From an uncultured Gemmiger sp. (GTDB taxonomy: Bacteria > Bacillota > Clostridia > Oscillospirales > Ruminococcaceae): a stretch of DNA of 48,675 nucleotides. The notes beneath the pieces were generated by a model that ran no database searches, had not been told where the DNA came from, and saw only the letters and a list, made by a program, of their open reading frames with translations. Both the position numbers and the translations under genes were made by a program. Shown here piece by piece: positions 16,198-22,483 of this stretch (its first letter is position 1; each line of letters starts with the position of its first letter). The stretch covers positions 1 through 48,675 of the forward strand of contig CALWNP010000017.1 of NCBI GenBank assembly GCA_944382835.1. Direction: 5' to 3'.

Positions 16198-16235
16198 AAA
16201 AGCCGCAAGGCGGTTTCCCGTTCCTTACGGCTTTT
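16198..16235 (-). terminator. Leader terminator-like hairpin A (before methyltransferase)
   Basis: AAAAGCCG.AAGG pairs with CCTT.CGGCTTTT (13 bp with one G.U on one strand) across a 12-base loop. On the minus strand TTTTG follows; the symmetric stem could also stop plus-strand transcripts. Confidence 0.6.
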
Positions 16236-16244
16236 GATGGTACT

Positions 16245-16273
16245 ATTATAACACTTAAGAGGAGGGCTTTCGA
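16245..16273 (-). promoter_or_regulatory. Candidate late promoter on minus strand
   Basis: TATAAT at 16250-16245 with an upstream TG (TGTTATAAT, extended -10) and a weak -35 TCGAAA at 17-base spacing. It would drive the methyltransferase-to-tail operon through the two leader hairpins and lies next to the divergent plus-strand promoter. Confidence 0.5.
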
Positions 16274-16283
16274 GGGTCGCCTC

Positions 16284-16312
16284 TTGACAAACGATGTTCT
16301 AGTCGATATAAT
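16284..16312 (+). promoter_or_regulatory. Consensus promoter of the XRE/ImmA cassette
   Basis: TTGACA at 16284-16289, 17 bases, TATAAT at 16307-16312: a perfect sigma-A-type match. Transcription would run into the XRE gene at 16371, whose start has AAAGGAGG upstream. Confidence 0.85.
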
Positions 16313-16321
16313 AAGCATGTA

Positions 16322-16343
16322 ACATCAACTAAATAGTTGATGT
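16322..16343. promoter_or_regulatory. Probable operator: 9-bp perfect inverted repeat
   Basis: ACATCAACT-AAAT-AGTTGATGT lies just downstream of the presumed transcription start and upstream of the XRE gene. Half-site-like GATGTT also occurs between the -35 and -10 boxes. Likely the autoregulatory site of the XRE protein. Confidence 0.6.
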
Positions 16344-16370
16344 GTTCGCACTAGAAAGGAGGTTTGCAGA

Positions 16371-16727
16371 ATGCTGACACCATTTGGGAAGGCACTCCGC
16401 GTGTTCCGCGTAAAAAACGGCGAACTGCTTAAGGACATGGCCACTCAACTAGATGTCACACCCGCCTATCTTTCCGCCGTGGAAAACGGAAAGAAGGATC
16501 CGACCGACGAGCTCATGGCACGTCTGTATAAGTCCTACAACTTTACCCCCGATCAAAAAGAGGAGCTCGAAGACGCAAGAGCCAAAACTCAAAAATTCAT
16601 CAAATTATCATTCGATACTGATGAAGACGGAGAATTGGGTCTTTTATTTGCTAGAAAGCTGGGTTCCCTCTCTGACACACAACGGCTAGACATCCGCCAG
16701 ATTTTGGATCAACTCAACAAAAAGTGA
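16371..16727 (+). CDS. XRE-family transcriptional regulator (ImmR/antitoxin-like)
   Basis: A 118-residue protein. Residues ~5-62 form an HTH_3 domain: FGKALRVFRVKNGELLKDMA, LDVTPAYLSAVENGKKDP, then a helix. A C-terminal helical arm follows (LGSLSDTQRLDIRQIL). It is transcribed opposite to the surrounding lytic genes and is followed after 13 bases by an ImmA/IrrE protease gene. XRE-protease pairs of this kind control ICEBs1 and many phages: the protease cleaves or inactivates the repressor upon a signal. Because a separate S24-type repressor sits at 24 kb, this pair is probably not the main immunity switch. The DNA is AT-rich compared with both sides, suggesting acquisition. Confidence 0.9.
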   Translation: MLTPFGKALRVFRVKNGELLKDMATQLDVTPAYLSAVENGKKDPTDELMARLYKSYNFTPDQKEELEDARAKTQKFIKLSFDTDEDGELGLLFARKLGSLSDTQRLDIRQILDQLNKK

Positions 16728-16740
16728 GGTGATTGTTTCG

Positions 16741-17280
16741 ATGCAGACCACTGCACCCGCAATTGCGGTTCCGCCCCTATCTCGAAAATCAATTCGTTCA
16801 TTCGCAAGATTGCTTCGCGAGCATTTTGGCATGGCGGACATTCCATATGTTCGCCTCGACATTCTCCTCGAAGTTCTTGCGTGCCCGCTTGGTAACATGG
16901 ACAGCCCACTCGTAGAAGTTGAAATCGTTGAAGATTATAAGCTTCCTGGGAAATATGCTGCCTACTATCCACGCTCCAACCTACTTAAAATCCGCCAAAG
17001 CGTTTATCTTGGAGCTTGTCGTGGAAATGGCCGCGATAGGTTTACTATCGCGCATGAATTGGGTCATTTCTTTCTACACCAAGATGCTGAGTTAACTCTA
17101 GCACGGCCCAATTCATACGAACAGAAAATTCCCGCTTATCGCGATCCAGAATGGCAAGCGAATACTTTTGCCAGTGAGTTCTTAATCCCGCACGACCTTG
17201 TTAAAGGAATGACTCCTGAGGAGGTTTCAGTAAAATGCGGGACATCTTTGGAGGCAGCACGGATTGCCTTAAAACAGTAA
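16741..17280 (+). CDS. ImmA/IrrE-family metalloprotease
   Basis: A 179-residue protein starting MQTTAPAIAVPPLSRKSI at ATG 16741 (GAGGTG upstream; a GTG four codons earlier overlaps the XRE stop region and is less likely). It carries the zincin motif FTIAHELGHFFLH (HExxH) around residue 105 and the downstream EWQANTFASEFLIP with the third metal ligand Glu, both hallmarks of the COG2856/ImmA/IrrE family. Family knowledge: these proteases cut a partner XRE repressor. The partner is presumably the gene just upstream. A terminator follows directly. Confidence 0.92.
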   Translation: MQTTAPAIAVPPLSRKSIRSFARLLREHFGMADIPYVRLDILLEVLACPLGNMDSPLVEVEIVEDYKLPGKYAAYYPRSNLLKIRQSVYLGACRGNGRDRFTIAHELGHFFLHQDAELTLARPNSYEQKIPAYRDPEWQANTFASEFLIPHDLVKGMTPEEVSVKCGTSLEAARIALKQ

Positions 17281-17315
17281 AAAAGCCGAACTGTTACCAG
17301 CAGTTCAGCCTTTTT
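17281..17315 (+). terminator. Intrinsic terminator of the XRE-ImmA pair
   Basis: GAACTG pairs with CAGTTC around TTACCAG; flanking AAAAAG.. and ..CTTTTT extend the stem and give the T run. It begins at the ImmA stop codon. Confidence 0.7.
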
Positions 17316-17437
17316 AGCCATCAGCACAGGAAGATTTTCCATAGCCAACGGCATACTTATGTAAGCATCTTAAGTATAACATGGAGGGTCTTCTTTTTGC
17401 AAGTGGCATTCTTGCAAAAGAAAGGAGGTCCAAAACC

Positions 17438-17560
17438 ATGTGGATTTATACAAAGCGCATTACCCTTAAGAACGGCAAAATTCTCTACGCTAGTCAGTAT
17501 GGTCTGAATGCTTTCCATATTTGGGTTAAAGATCGTAAACAGGAAAACCATTCTGCTTAA
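17438..17560 (+). CDS. 40-residue basic peptide of the XRE-ImmA cassette
   Basis: A short frame ATG 17438 to TAA 17560, preceded by a very good AAAGGAGG site 8-9 bases upstream. The product starts MWIYTKRITLKNGKILYASQ and ends HSA; it is basic and beta-like, with no membrane segment. It lies 160 bases after the ImmA gene, with its own leader that holds a TTGCAAG/CTTGCAA inverted repeat and a possible -10 (TATAAC near 17375). It ends 6 bases before the convergent ArpU-like gene. Function unknown; strong ribosome binding site and AT-rich composition argue that it is real. Confidence 0.65.
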   Translation: MWIYTKRITLKNGKILYASQYGLNAFHIWVKDRKQENHSA

Positions 17561-17566
17561 TCAACC

Positions 17567-18013
17567 TTAACCATCGGCAGGTCCCTTGTTGGCAGGGATC
17601 TGCTTTTTTATTTCCAGATTTACCACTACCTTATAATGCAGTCTGCGTATCCATCTACAATCCAGATTTAATGCACATGCAATATCCTCAAATCGCTGTC
17701 CTAAGATGTACCGTCTTCTCAATATTTCATGTTCACGTTGTCCGCTTACCATTTCTATTTTTGATATAATCTCCCGTCTAATTTCCAGGCAGATTGAAAT
17801 CTGCTTTTCTAAATTCTTTTTTTCTTCATTGATCCGCTCCACAGCCCGAGGCACCTTCTGGCCATCTCCCGGCCCGCCGGGCATACCGGACAAAAGTGGC
17901 GTAATCCGGGTGGCCTCCGACTGCAGGCGTTCCACTTCTTCGGCCAGCTCCTGCTCCCGGCGCAGACTGTCCTGGTACCGCCGCAGCCAGCGGACTTTTT
18001 CTTCATAGGTCAT
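17567..18013 (-). CDS. ArpU-like / DUF1492 phage late transcription regulator
   Basis: A 148-residue protein starting MTYEEKVRWLRRYQDSLRRE at ATG 18013 with AAGGAGG upstream. Residues ~1-85 form a long coiled coil; residues ~90-140 hold a sigma-70 region 4-like helix-turn-helix (REHEILRRRYILGQRFEDIA, then DCRWIRRLHYKVV). This is the layout of DUF1492 / ArpU-type proteins, which lie before the packaging genes of Firmicutes phages and are thought to switch on late genes. Position between early genes and the late operon supports this. Confidence 0.8.
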   Translation of the reverse strand: MTYEEKVRWLRRYQDSLRREQELAEEVERLQSEATRITPLLSGMPGGPGDGQKVPRAVERINEEKKNLEKQISICLEIRREIISKIEMVSGQREHEILRRRYILGQRFEDIACALNLDCRWIRRLHYKVVVNLEIKKQIPANKGPADG

Positions 18014-18185
18014 GGGTATCCCTCCTTTGTAAGCGACCCATAGGGATTGGTCCGTTATAATTTTTACATTGCTTGTGCATCGCCTCCCATCGGCGGCCGT
18101 CTTTCCAGCCTGCACGGTAAGCGGAATAGAAGCTTCTCAACAGGATCACGATGAAGATCAGGTCAACCATCACATCGGGAATCAT
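18003..18185 (-). CDS. Small membrane protein, unknown
   Basis: A 60-residue protein starting MIPDVMVDLIFIVILLRSFY, with AAGGAGGG upstream. Residues ~5-25 form one hydrophobic helix; the rest is basic (YRAGWKDGRRWEAMH). It overlaps the next gene by 11 bases. I recognise no family. Confidence 0.6.
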   Translation of the reverse strand: MIPDVMVDLIFIVILLRSFYSAYRAGWKDGRRWEAMHKQCKNYNGPIPMGRLQRRDTHDL

Positions 18186-18405
18186 TGTCTTTTCCCTCCT
18201 TCGGTTCCACCACCGCCACGATCCGGCTCATCCGGCGCAGCACCGCGCAGCCCTTGGTCCCGCAGTCCTGTTCAAATCCGCATTCCAGACAGGCGCCGGG
18301 TCGGCCCTCCTGGGCCACCCGCAGCAGCTGGCGGATCATGCCGGGCGGCGGGGATTCGGTGGCAATGCAGCGGCTGTTGGCGGCGTCAAAGGTCAAGTTT
18401 TTCAT
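18163..18405 (-). CDS. Small Cys-rich phage protein, unknown
   Basis: An 80-residue protein starting MKNLTFDAANSRCIATES at ATG 18405, AAAGGG upstream. It contains CLECGFEQDCGTKGC, four Cys in a spacing that could bind zinc. It overlaps both neighbours by about 20 bases. Similar small Cys-rich proteins occur in early regions of gut phages, but I can give no role. Confidence 0.6.
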   Translation of the reverse strand: MKNLTFDAANSRCIATESPPPGMIRQLLRVAQEGRPGACLECGFEQDCGTKGCAVLRRMSRIVAVVEPKEGKDNDSRCDG

Positions 18406-18562
18406 GGTCCAGCCCTTTCTGCACATATTTTGCATAGCTGATGCCCAGGGCATCGGCCTCCCGCGCACACTGGTCCAGGCTCTTGATCCCCTTCCAGGCT
18501 TTCCCGGTCCGAACTTTTTCGAGTTCCATTCCGCCGGGACAGACTTTATTCTTTTTATCCAT
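18386..18562 (-). CDS. Small hypothetical phage protein
   Basis: A 58-residue protein starting MDKKNKVCPGGMELEKVRTG at ATG 18562 with an excellent AAGGAGG site. It is rich in Lys and Glu and ends YVQKGLDHEKLDL. The C-terminal half (AREADALGISYAKYVQKG) looks like a single DNA-binding-type helix pair, a weak indication only. It overlaps the next gene by 20 bases. Confidence 0.6.
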   Translation of the reverse strand: MDKKNKVCPGGMELEKVRTGKAWKGIKSLDQCAREADALGISYAKYVQKGLDHEKLDL

Positions 18563-18579
18563 GATATGGTTCCTCCTTC

Positions 18580-18873
18580 TCAGATAGGCCGCCGGGTCAT
18601 CGGCAGCGTAACGCCTTGTTCCTCCAGGGTCTGTTGGCAAAACAGATCTCCCAGTTTCTCGGTTTGGTATTCCCGGTACTTTTCCTTCACCGCCGGAAGC
18701 ATCTTGATCACACGGCGCACCGTGCGCGGGGCCAGTCCGGCCTGGAGCATTGCCAATCCCCACTGGTACTGCGCCCGAAGGGCCACATCCCGCTGGACCT
18801 CTTCGATTTCCTGTACCACCGTCTCGTGAATGAGCTTCTTCTGCTTGTAGCTCAAAGGGACTCTTGCTTTCAT
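18580..18873 (-). CDS. Hypothetical helical phage protein
   Basis: A 97-residue protein starting MKARVPLSYKQKKLIHETVV. It is almost wholly helical, with basic surface (APRTVRRVIKMLPAVKEKYREY). Its start overlaps the stop of the PAPS-reductase-like gene by 4 bases (ATGA), so the two are coupled. No family recognised. Confidence 0.65.
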   Translation of the reverse strand: MKARVPLSYKQKKLIHETVVQEIEEVQRDVALRAQYQWGLAMLQAGLAPRTVRRVIKMLPAVKEKYREYQTEKLGDLFCQQTLEEQGVTLPMTRRPI

Positions 18874-20117
18874 TGCGGATCCACCTCCTGTTCGTCAAAA
18901 GAGAGCTGGCCCAGCACCTGGCCCGGTGCGTTGCGCCATTCCACTCCGATATAATCCAACACCCTGCCCCAGCCGTACCAGCTGCCGTCTGCATCCTGGC
19001 AGACATGGGTCATCCAGAATTCCCACTCCCGCGGATTCTGCTCCCGCAGCCGATCAAAACGGTTGGGGCGTTTTTCCATCTGAATTCCAAAACCGCACAT
19101 GGTACAGCCGGTGCGCTGCGCCAGGGTGGTGCGCAGAACCCCGCCGGGCCCGCGGCGGATCTCGCCATACTCCGCCGGGACCGGCACCTTGAGATCCAGA
19201 GCCAGCTGCAGCAGGTCCTGCCGGTTGAAGATGGCAAAGGGCGCACTGCGGATGGTGCTTTTGCCCCAATAGTTGCAGCCGTGCATCATCAGGCTTTTCT
19301 GCCGTCTGCCGCCCTCGCTGGCCATCAACCCCAGGTAGGGCACGCTGTTATGCCGCTTGGCCCAGTCATCGCAGGGCTTTTCCTTCAGGTAGTAGCAACA
19401 CCGATCAGACACCCGGAAGGGCGCCGCCGCGTAACCCTGGGCTGCCCCCTCTGTATCGGCCCCGCCAAAGAGGGACAGCCACCGCCGGGACAGCTGCATC
19501 CGGCTTTCGCTTTTCCATCCGCCGTATTCTCCCGTTTCTCCGGTGAGGATGGCGTGGCGCACCGTGGCGTTGTCCGGTGTGGGGTTCTGGAGCAGCGCGA
19601 TCTTGCCCGCAATCTCCTTGGAGAGCACCGGCCAGCCGAATTCCCGGATCACCTGCACCTTGGGCTTGAGGGGTTGCAAAAAGACCATCCGGGGTTTGGC
19701 CGGAACGGCATCCAGAACTTCCTGCTCCCGGATCCGCTCTGCGGCATCTGGGAGGTTGTCGATCTCGACCTGGGTCAGGGCACCGTGGTCGTGTTCCCAT
19801 TCGGCATAGCGCCGATCCATTTCTTCTGCGATCTTCCGATGCACGGCCTGTACTCCCTTCTGTTCCAGGGTGGAACAGCTGATGCAGGGCAGGTGCAGGC
19901 CAATCTCTTCCAGAAAATAGTGCAGGGTAATGGAATCCAGCCCGCCCACCGAGAGATGGGTGTTTCGCCCTTCCCTGCTGTTGCGCTGGTAAAAGGCTTT
20001 GGCCACCTGTTCGGCATGGTAGACCTTGCGGTCATAGGGCCATGCCATCATCTGTTTCATCAGGGCGATGTTCTCCTCCGCTCCGGTCTCGGCCATGATC
20101 TGCCGAACGGTTTTCAT
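18870..20117 (-). CDS. Phosphoadenosine phosphosulfate reductase-family protein (phage)
   Basis: A 415-residue protein starting MKTVRQIMAETGAEENIAL. Residues ~55-62 contain the PP-loop variant SVGGLDS (SGGxDS) for ATP/PAPS binding; Cys residues are present in CISCSTLEQKG, RCCYYLKEKPC and GCTMCGFGIQ, the latter three typical of the [4Fe-4S]-carrying PAPS-reductase-like proteins of phages. These are common in Firmicutes phages and related to DndC. The real reaction is unknown; sulfur chemistry on DNA, or redox or nucleotide metabolism, has been suggested for relatives. It forms a coupled group with the DUF1064 gene. Confidence 0.85.
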   Translation of the reverse strand: MKTVRQIMAETGAEENIALMKQMMAWPYDRKVYHAEQVAKAFYQRNSREGRNTHLSVGGLDSITLHYFLEEIGLHLPCISCSTLEQKGVQAVHRKIAEEMDRRYAEWEHDHGALTQVEIDNLPDAAERIREQEVLDAVPAKPRMVFLQPLKPKVQVIREFGWPVLSKEIAGKIALLQNPTPDNATVRHAILTGETGEYGGWKSESRMQLSRRWLSLFGGADTEGAAQGYAAAPFRVSDRCCYYLKEKPCDDWAKRHNSVPYLGLMASEGGRRQKSLMMHGCNYWGKSTIRSAPFAIFNRQDLLQLALDLKVPVPAEYGEIRRGPGGVLRTTLAQRTGCTMCGFGIQMEKRPNRFDRLREQNPREWEFWMTHVCQDADGSWYGWGRVLDYIGVEWRNAPGQVLGQLSFDEQEVDPQ

Positions 20118-20120
20118 TCC

Positions 20121-20582
20121 TCATTCCTCCTGTATGTACTCGGTGAACTTCCAGCCGTTGGGGCGGGCGTAGAGTTCGATAAACAGCCGGCGGCGGTAGA
20201 TGTAATCCCGCTGCAGGCGCCGGATGACCGTGTGCTTCACCTCGATGGCTTCAACCAGACCATTGGCATAGGTCACAAAAAAGTCTGGGGTATAATGGGC
20301 GGCGGACAGGCGGATGCCGCAGTATTCCCCCGCCGGGTAGAGGGTGAAACGGCGCTGCATCTCGCAGCTGACCACCTGACCGGCAAGCATTTTGGGCCAG
20401 ATCACTTCGGTATAATACTGCTGTTCCAGCTTGCTGCCCGGCTGCGGCATCTTCGGCCCGGCCAAGGCGCTTTCCTTTACCCGGCGGGCCTTTTGCTCGG
20501 CATCCCGCCGGGCCAGCTCCTGTTGGATCTGCGCCCGGGCGGCCGGCCCCAGGCGCTGCAGGTCCTTTTTGGTGAGAGCCAT
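20121..20582 (-). CDS. DUF1064 nuclease-like protein
   Basis: A 153-residue protein. The C-terminal half shows the DUF1064 / PD-(D/E)XK-like signature: SKLEQQYYTEVIWPKM, YTPDFFVTYANGLVEAIEVKH (D..EVK), a basic region RRLQRDYIYRRR. Such proteins are small phage nucleases, possibly Holliday-junction-type. The start directly follows the stop of the upstream gene (TAAATG) with no strong ribosome binding site of its own, so translation is coupled. Confidence 0.8.
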   Translation of the reverse strand: MALTKKDLQRLGPAARAQIQQELARRDAEQKARRVKESALAGPKMPQPGSKLEQQYYTEVIWPKMLAGQVVSCEMQRRFTLYPAGEYCGIRLSAAHYTPDFFVTYANGLVEAIEVKHTVIRRLQRDYIYRRRLFIELYARPNGWKFTEYIQEE

Positions 20583-20720
20583 TTACTGTTTTCTGCCGAA
20601 GATGCGCTCCAATTCAAAAATTGCCCAGCGCAAATCCGTAGCGGCTTCCTCATGCCCTGCTCTTTCTTCCCGTCTCATCAATTCGTACAGACGTTCCAGC
20701 TTTTTCTGTTCCAATGTCAT
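20583..20720 (-). CDS. Small helical protein, unknown
   Basis: A 45-residue protein starting MTLEQKKLERLYELMRREER at ATG 20720, with GAAGGGAG upstream. It is one or two charged helices ending ELERIFGRKQ. It overlaps the Rep gene by 4 bases (ATGA) and abuts the DUF1064 gene. Coupling on both sides supports that it is real; function unknown. Confidence 0.6.
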   Translation of the reverse strand: MTLEQKKLERLYELMRREERAGHEEAATDLRWAIFELERIFGRKQ

Positions 20721-21565
20721 TTTTCTGTTTCTCCCTTCCCGCCTCGTCGGCGATACAGTTTCAGGCTGATGGACCAGCCCAGGTAATCGTTGTACTGAGC
20801 GGTGGCCTCGTTGAGTTCCCAGCCGGGGTACTTGCGGGCCCAGTATTCGGCGCTGTGCAGCAGCGCGCTGTCGGTGGCCAGCCTGGTGATCTGCCGGCGG
20901 GAATAGCGGTTGTCCCGCGGCGGAGGCATCACCGGATTGACAATGCCCCGGCTGCGGTAATAGCGGTGCTTGCGCTTGGGGTATTTCATCATGTAATTGG
21001 CCAGGGCTTCCAGGCTGCCCTTGTCCAGTTGGAGCCGGTCGGCATTGGCCCGGCCCAGTCGAACCCCTTTGCGGTGCCAGCATCCTTCGATAACATCCCG
21101 GGGCAGCCTGCAGCGCAGCAGCAGATGGAAATGGGGTGCCACAGCCTTTTGTCCAGTGTCCGGATCCGCGTCCTGCCACTCCATCACCGCCAGACATTCC
21201 GGCTTTTCCAGCCCGGCGGCGCGGCAGGCGTCCCGCAGATGCCGCATAAAGTTGCGGAAATCCCGCCAGGCAGCCTCGGGGGAATCCGGACGGTTCTCCG
21301 CAGCATAGGTCAGAGTGATGTGGGTGTCCTGGTCGGTGAAGTTGCTCACCGCCAGCCGGTGAAACCATCGCCGGGCGTTTTTGGCGTTGTGATTGGCCTG
21401 GGCTTTGGGTGTGCCCCGGAAGGATGGTGGTTTGGCGTTTTCCCGGTCCAGCTCCCTACCGCGTCCGTCCCGTGTGGGCAGTGGGTAGATCTCCACCTCC
21501 TGGTACTGGGCGTCCCTTCTGTTCCTGCCACAGATATATCTCCGTTCACGCTGATAGGTGCGCAT
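20717..21565 (-). CDS. Rolling-circle-type replication initiator (HUH Rep, G2P/ORF2-like)
   Basis: A 282-residue protein starting MRTYQRERRYICGRNRRDAQ at ATG 21565, with GAGAGGAG upstream. Features of Rep_ORF2/G2P-type HUH endonucleases are visible: HITLTYAAENRPDS (motif 1 strand), WRDFRNFMRHLRDACR, PHFHLLLRCRLP (HUH metal-binding motif near residue 140) and LANYMMKYPKRKHRYYRSRG (catalytic Tyr region). These enzymes nick one strand at an origin and start rolling-circle replication. No helicase, primase or polymerase is seen in this phage, so this protein probably launches replication with host machinery. A structured intergenic region with a small-RNA candidate lies just upstream. Confidence 0.85.
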   Translation of the reverse strand: MRTYQRERRYICGRNRRDAQYQEVEIYPLPTRDGRGRELDRENAKPPSFRGTPKAQANHNAKNARRWFHRLAVSNFTDQDTHITLTYAAENRPDSPEAAWRDFRNFMRHLRDACRAAGLEKPECLAVMEWQDADPDTGQKAVAPHFHLLLRCRLPRDVIEGCWHRKGVRLGRANADRLQLDKGSLEALANYMMKYPKRKHRYYRSRGIVNPVMPPPRDNRYSRRQITRLATDSALLHSAEYWARKYPGWELNEATAQYNDYLGWSISLKLYRRRGGKGETEK

Positions 21566-21678
21566 GATCTCCTCTCTTTTCTTCTTCGGGCAGATGGGGA
21601 GGGATGCGGACAGGAAAGACCGTCCCGAATTTATTACCCCATACAAGCCCGGAAAGCGGCTCTCGCCGCCTGGGTCAT

Positions 21679-21707
21679 TTGACAGGACACAGCGCGCATT
21701 CTATACT
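21679..21707 (+). promoter_or_regulatory. Strong promoter antisense to the rep leader
   Basis: TTGACA at 21679-21684, 17 bases, TATACT at 21702-21707. It points away from rep, opposite to every neighbouring gene, and is followed 37 bases later by an intrinsic terminator. Confidence 0.8.
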
Positions 21708-21713
21708 ATTGGT

Positions 21714-21776
21714 GTGAGTTGGTGAGCGTTCGCGCTTGCCCCAGCCGGTTCCGCATGGTAGCGGGACCGGCTTTTT
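21714..21776 (+). ncRNA. Candidate small antisense RNA (~62 nt) in the rep leader
   Basis: From the predicted start (~21714) the RNA would fold into a small AGCG-UUCG-CGCT hairpin and then a strong terminator: GCCGGTTCCGC (21744-21754) pairs with GCGGGACCGGC (21761-21771), one G.U, followed by TTTTT. No good reading frame fits. The RNA would be complementary to the rep mRNA leader, if the minus-strand early operon runs through, much like the countertranscribed RNAs of rolling-circle plasmids. Confidence 0.6.
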
Positions 21777-21801
21777 GTTTGTGATGGCGGGACTTCCCGG
21801 T

Positions 21802-22155
21802 TCACAGTTTGCCGAACACCAGGAAGTCGCTGGCCATATCGCGGAAGTACCGCTCCCGCAGAAACAGTGTGGTGGCGGAAAGCTCCTCCGGTGCCGTGTA
21901 ACCGCCATCTTTCCCGCCCGCTTCGGGCGCGTGGAAGCCCCGCCGGGCGTCCTCCTGGTCAAATTCATACATGGCATCCGCGATGGCACACTGGGCCATT
22001 TCTTCGGCGCGGTTTACATATTTCTGGGGCCGGAGGCCATAAATCACCCGGTAGTCTTCCAGCTTTTTCTCCGCCCGCCGGGCATAGTAAGGGAACTGCG
22101 CTTCGGGTATGTAGTCTCCCATGTATTGCCTTGTGTAAAATTCAAATGTGGTCAT
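21802..22155 (-). CDS. Head-tail-connector-like phage protein in the early region
   Basis: A 117-residue protein starting MTTFEFYTRQYMGDYIPEAQ. The opening 'FY...Y.GD.IPE..FPYYARRAE' followed by AEEMAQCAIADAMYEFD strongly recalls a family of Firmicutes phage head-tail connector/gp6-like proteins. It is out of place among early genes; the head module has its own adaptor (8066-8446). The C-terminus YFRDMASDFLVFGKL looks complete. It could be a displaced structural gene or an early protein of the same fold with another job. Confidence 0.6.
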   Translation of the reverse strand: MTTFEFYTRQYMGDYIPEAQFPYYARRAEKKLEDYRVIYGLRPQKYVNRAEEMAQCAIADAMYEFDQEDARRGFHAPEAGGKDGGYTAPEELSATTLFLRERYFRDMASDFLVFGKL

Positions 22156-22177
22156 CTTGTCTCCTTCTGCCGATCAG

Positions 22178-22483
22178 TTACAGCTTGCCCTGTGCTCGGT
22201 ACTCTTCGGCCAGCTGCCGCAGCACTGCCGGGTGCAGCATGGCCAATTCAAACTTCACCCGATCCAGATCCCCCAGCGGTGCCACCAGCGGCGTGCCGTC
22301 AAAGGATTGCCGGATATAGCGCAGGTACAGCCGATGGATGACCGGGTGGGTGATGTTCAAAAAATACCAGGGTGGGCGCTCCCGGCTGTGGCGTTCAATG
22401 CAGCGCGCCGCTTCCGCCTGGCGTTCCTGCCAGACCAGCGGCGCAAGTTGCTCGATGAGGTCCTGGCATTCTCTTTTTGTCAT
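22178..22483 (-). CDS. Hypothetical early phage protein
   Basis: A 101-residue helical protein starting MTKRECQDLIEQLAPLVWQE; it overlaps the upstream gene by 4 bases (ATGA). The phrase RPPWYFLNITHPVIHRLYLR is distinctive but I do not recognise the family. Codon use and spacing match its neighbours. Confidence 0.6.
   Translation of the reverse strand: MTKRECQDLIEQLAPLVWQERQAEAARCIERHSRERPPWYFLNITHPVIHRLYLRYIRQSFDGTPLVAPLGDLDRVKFELAMLHPAVLRQLAEEYRAQGKL

Noticed and set aside
16125-16235. CRISPR-like or riboswitch element before the methyltransferase
   Set aside because: Only two unlike inverted repeats; no direct repeats with spacers and no known aptamer consensus.
16371-17280. XRE-ImmA pair as the main phage repressor system
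   Set aside because: It lies inside the lytic block, while a repressor with HTH and S24 domains faces a Cro-like gene at 23.6-24.6 kb, the normal switch layout.
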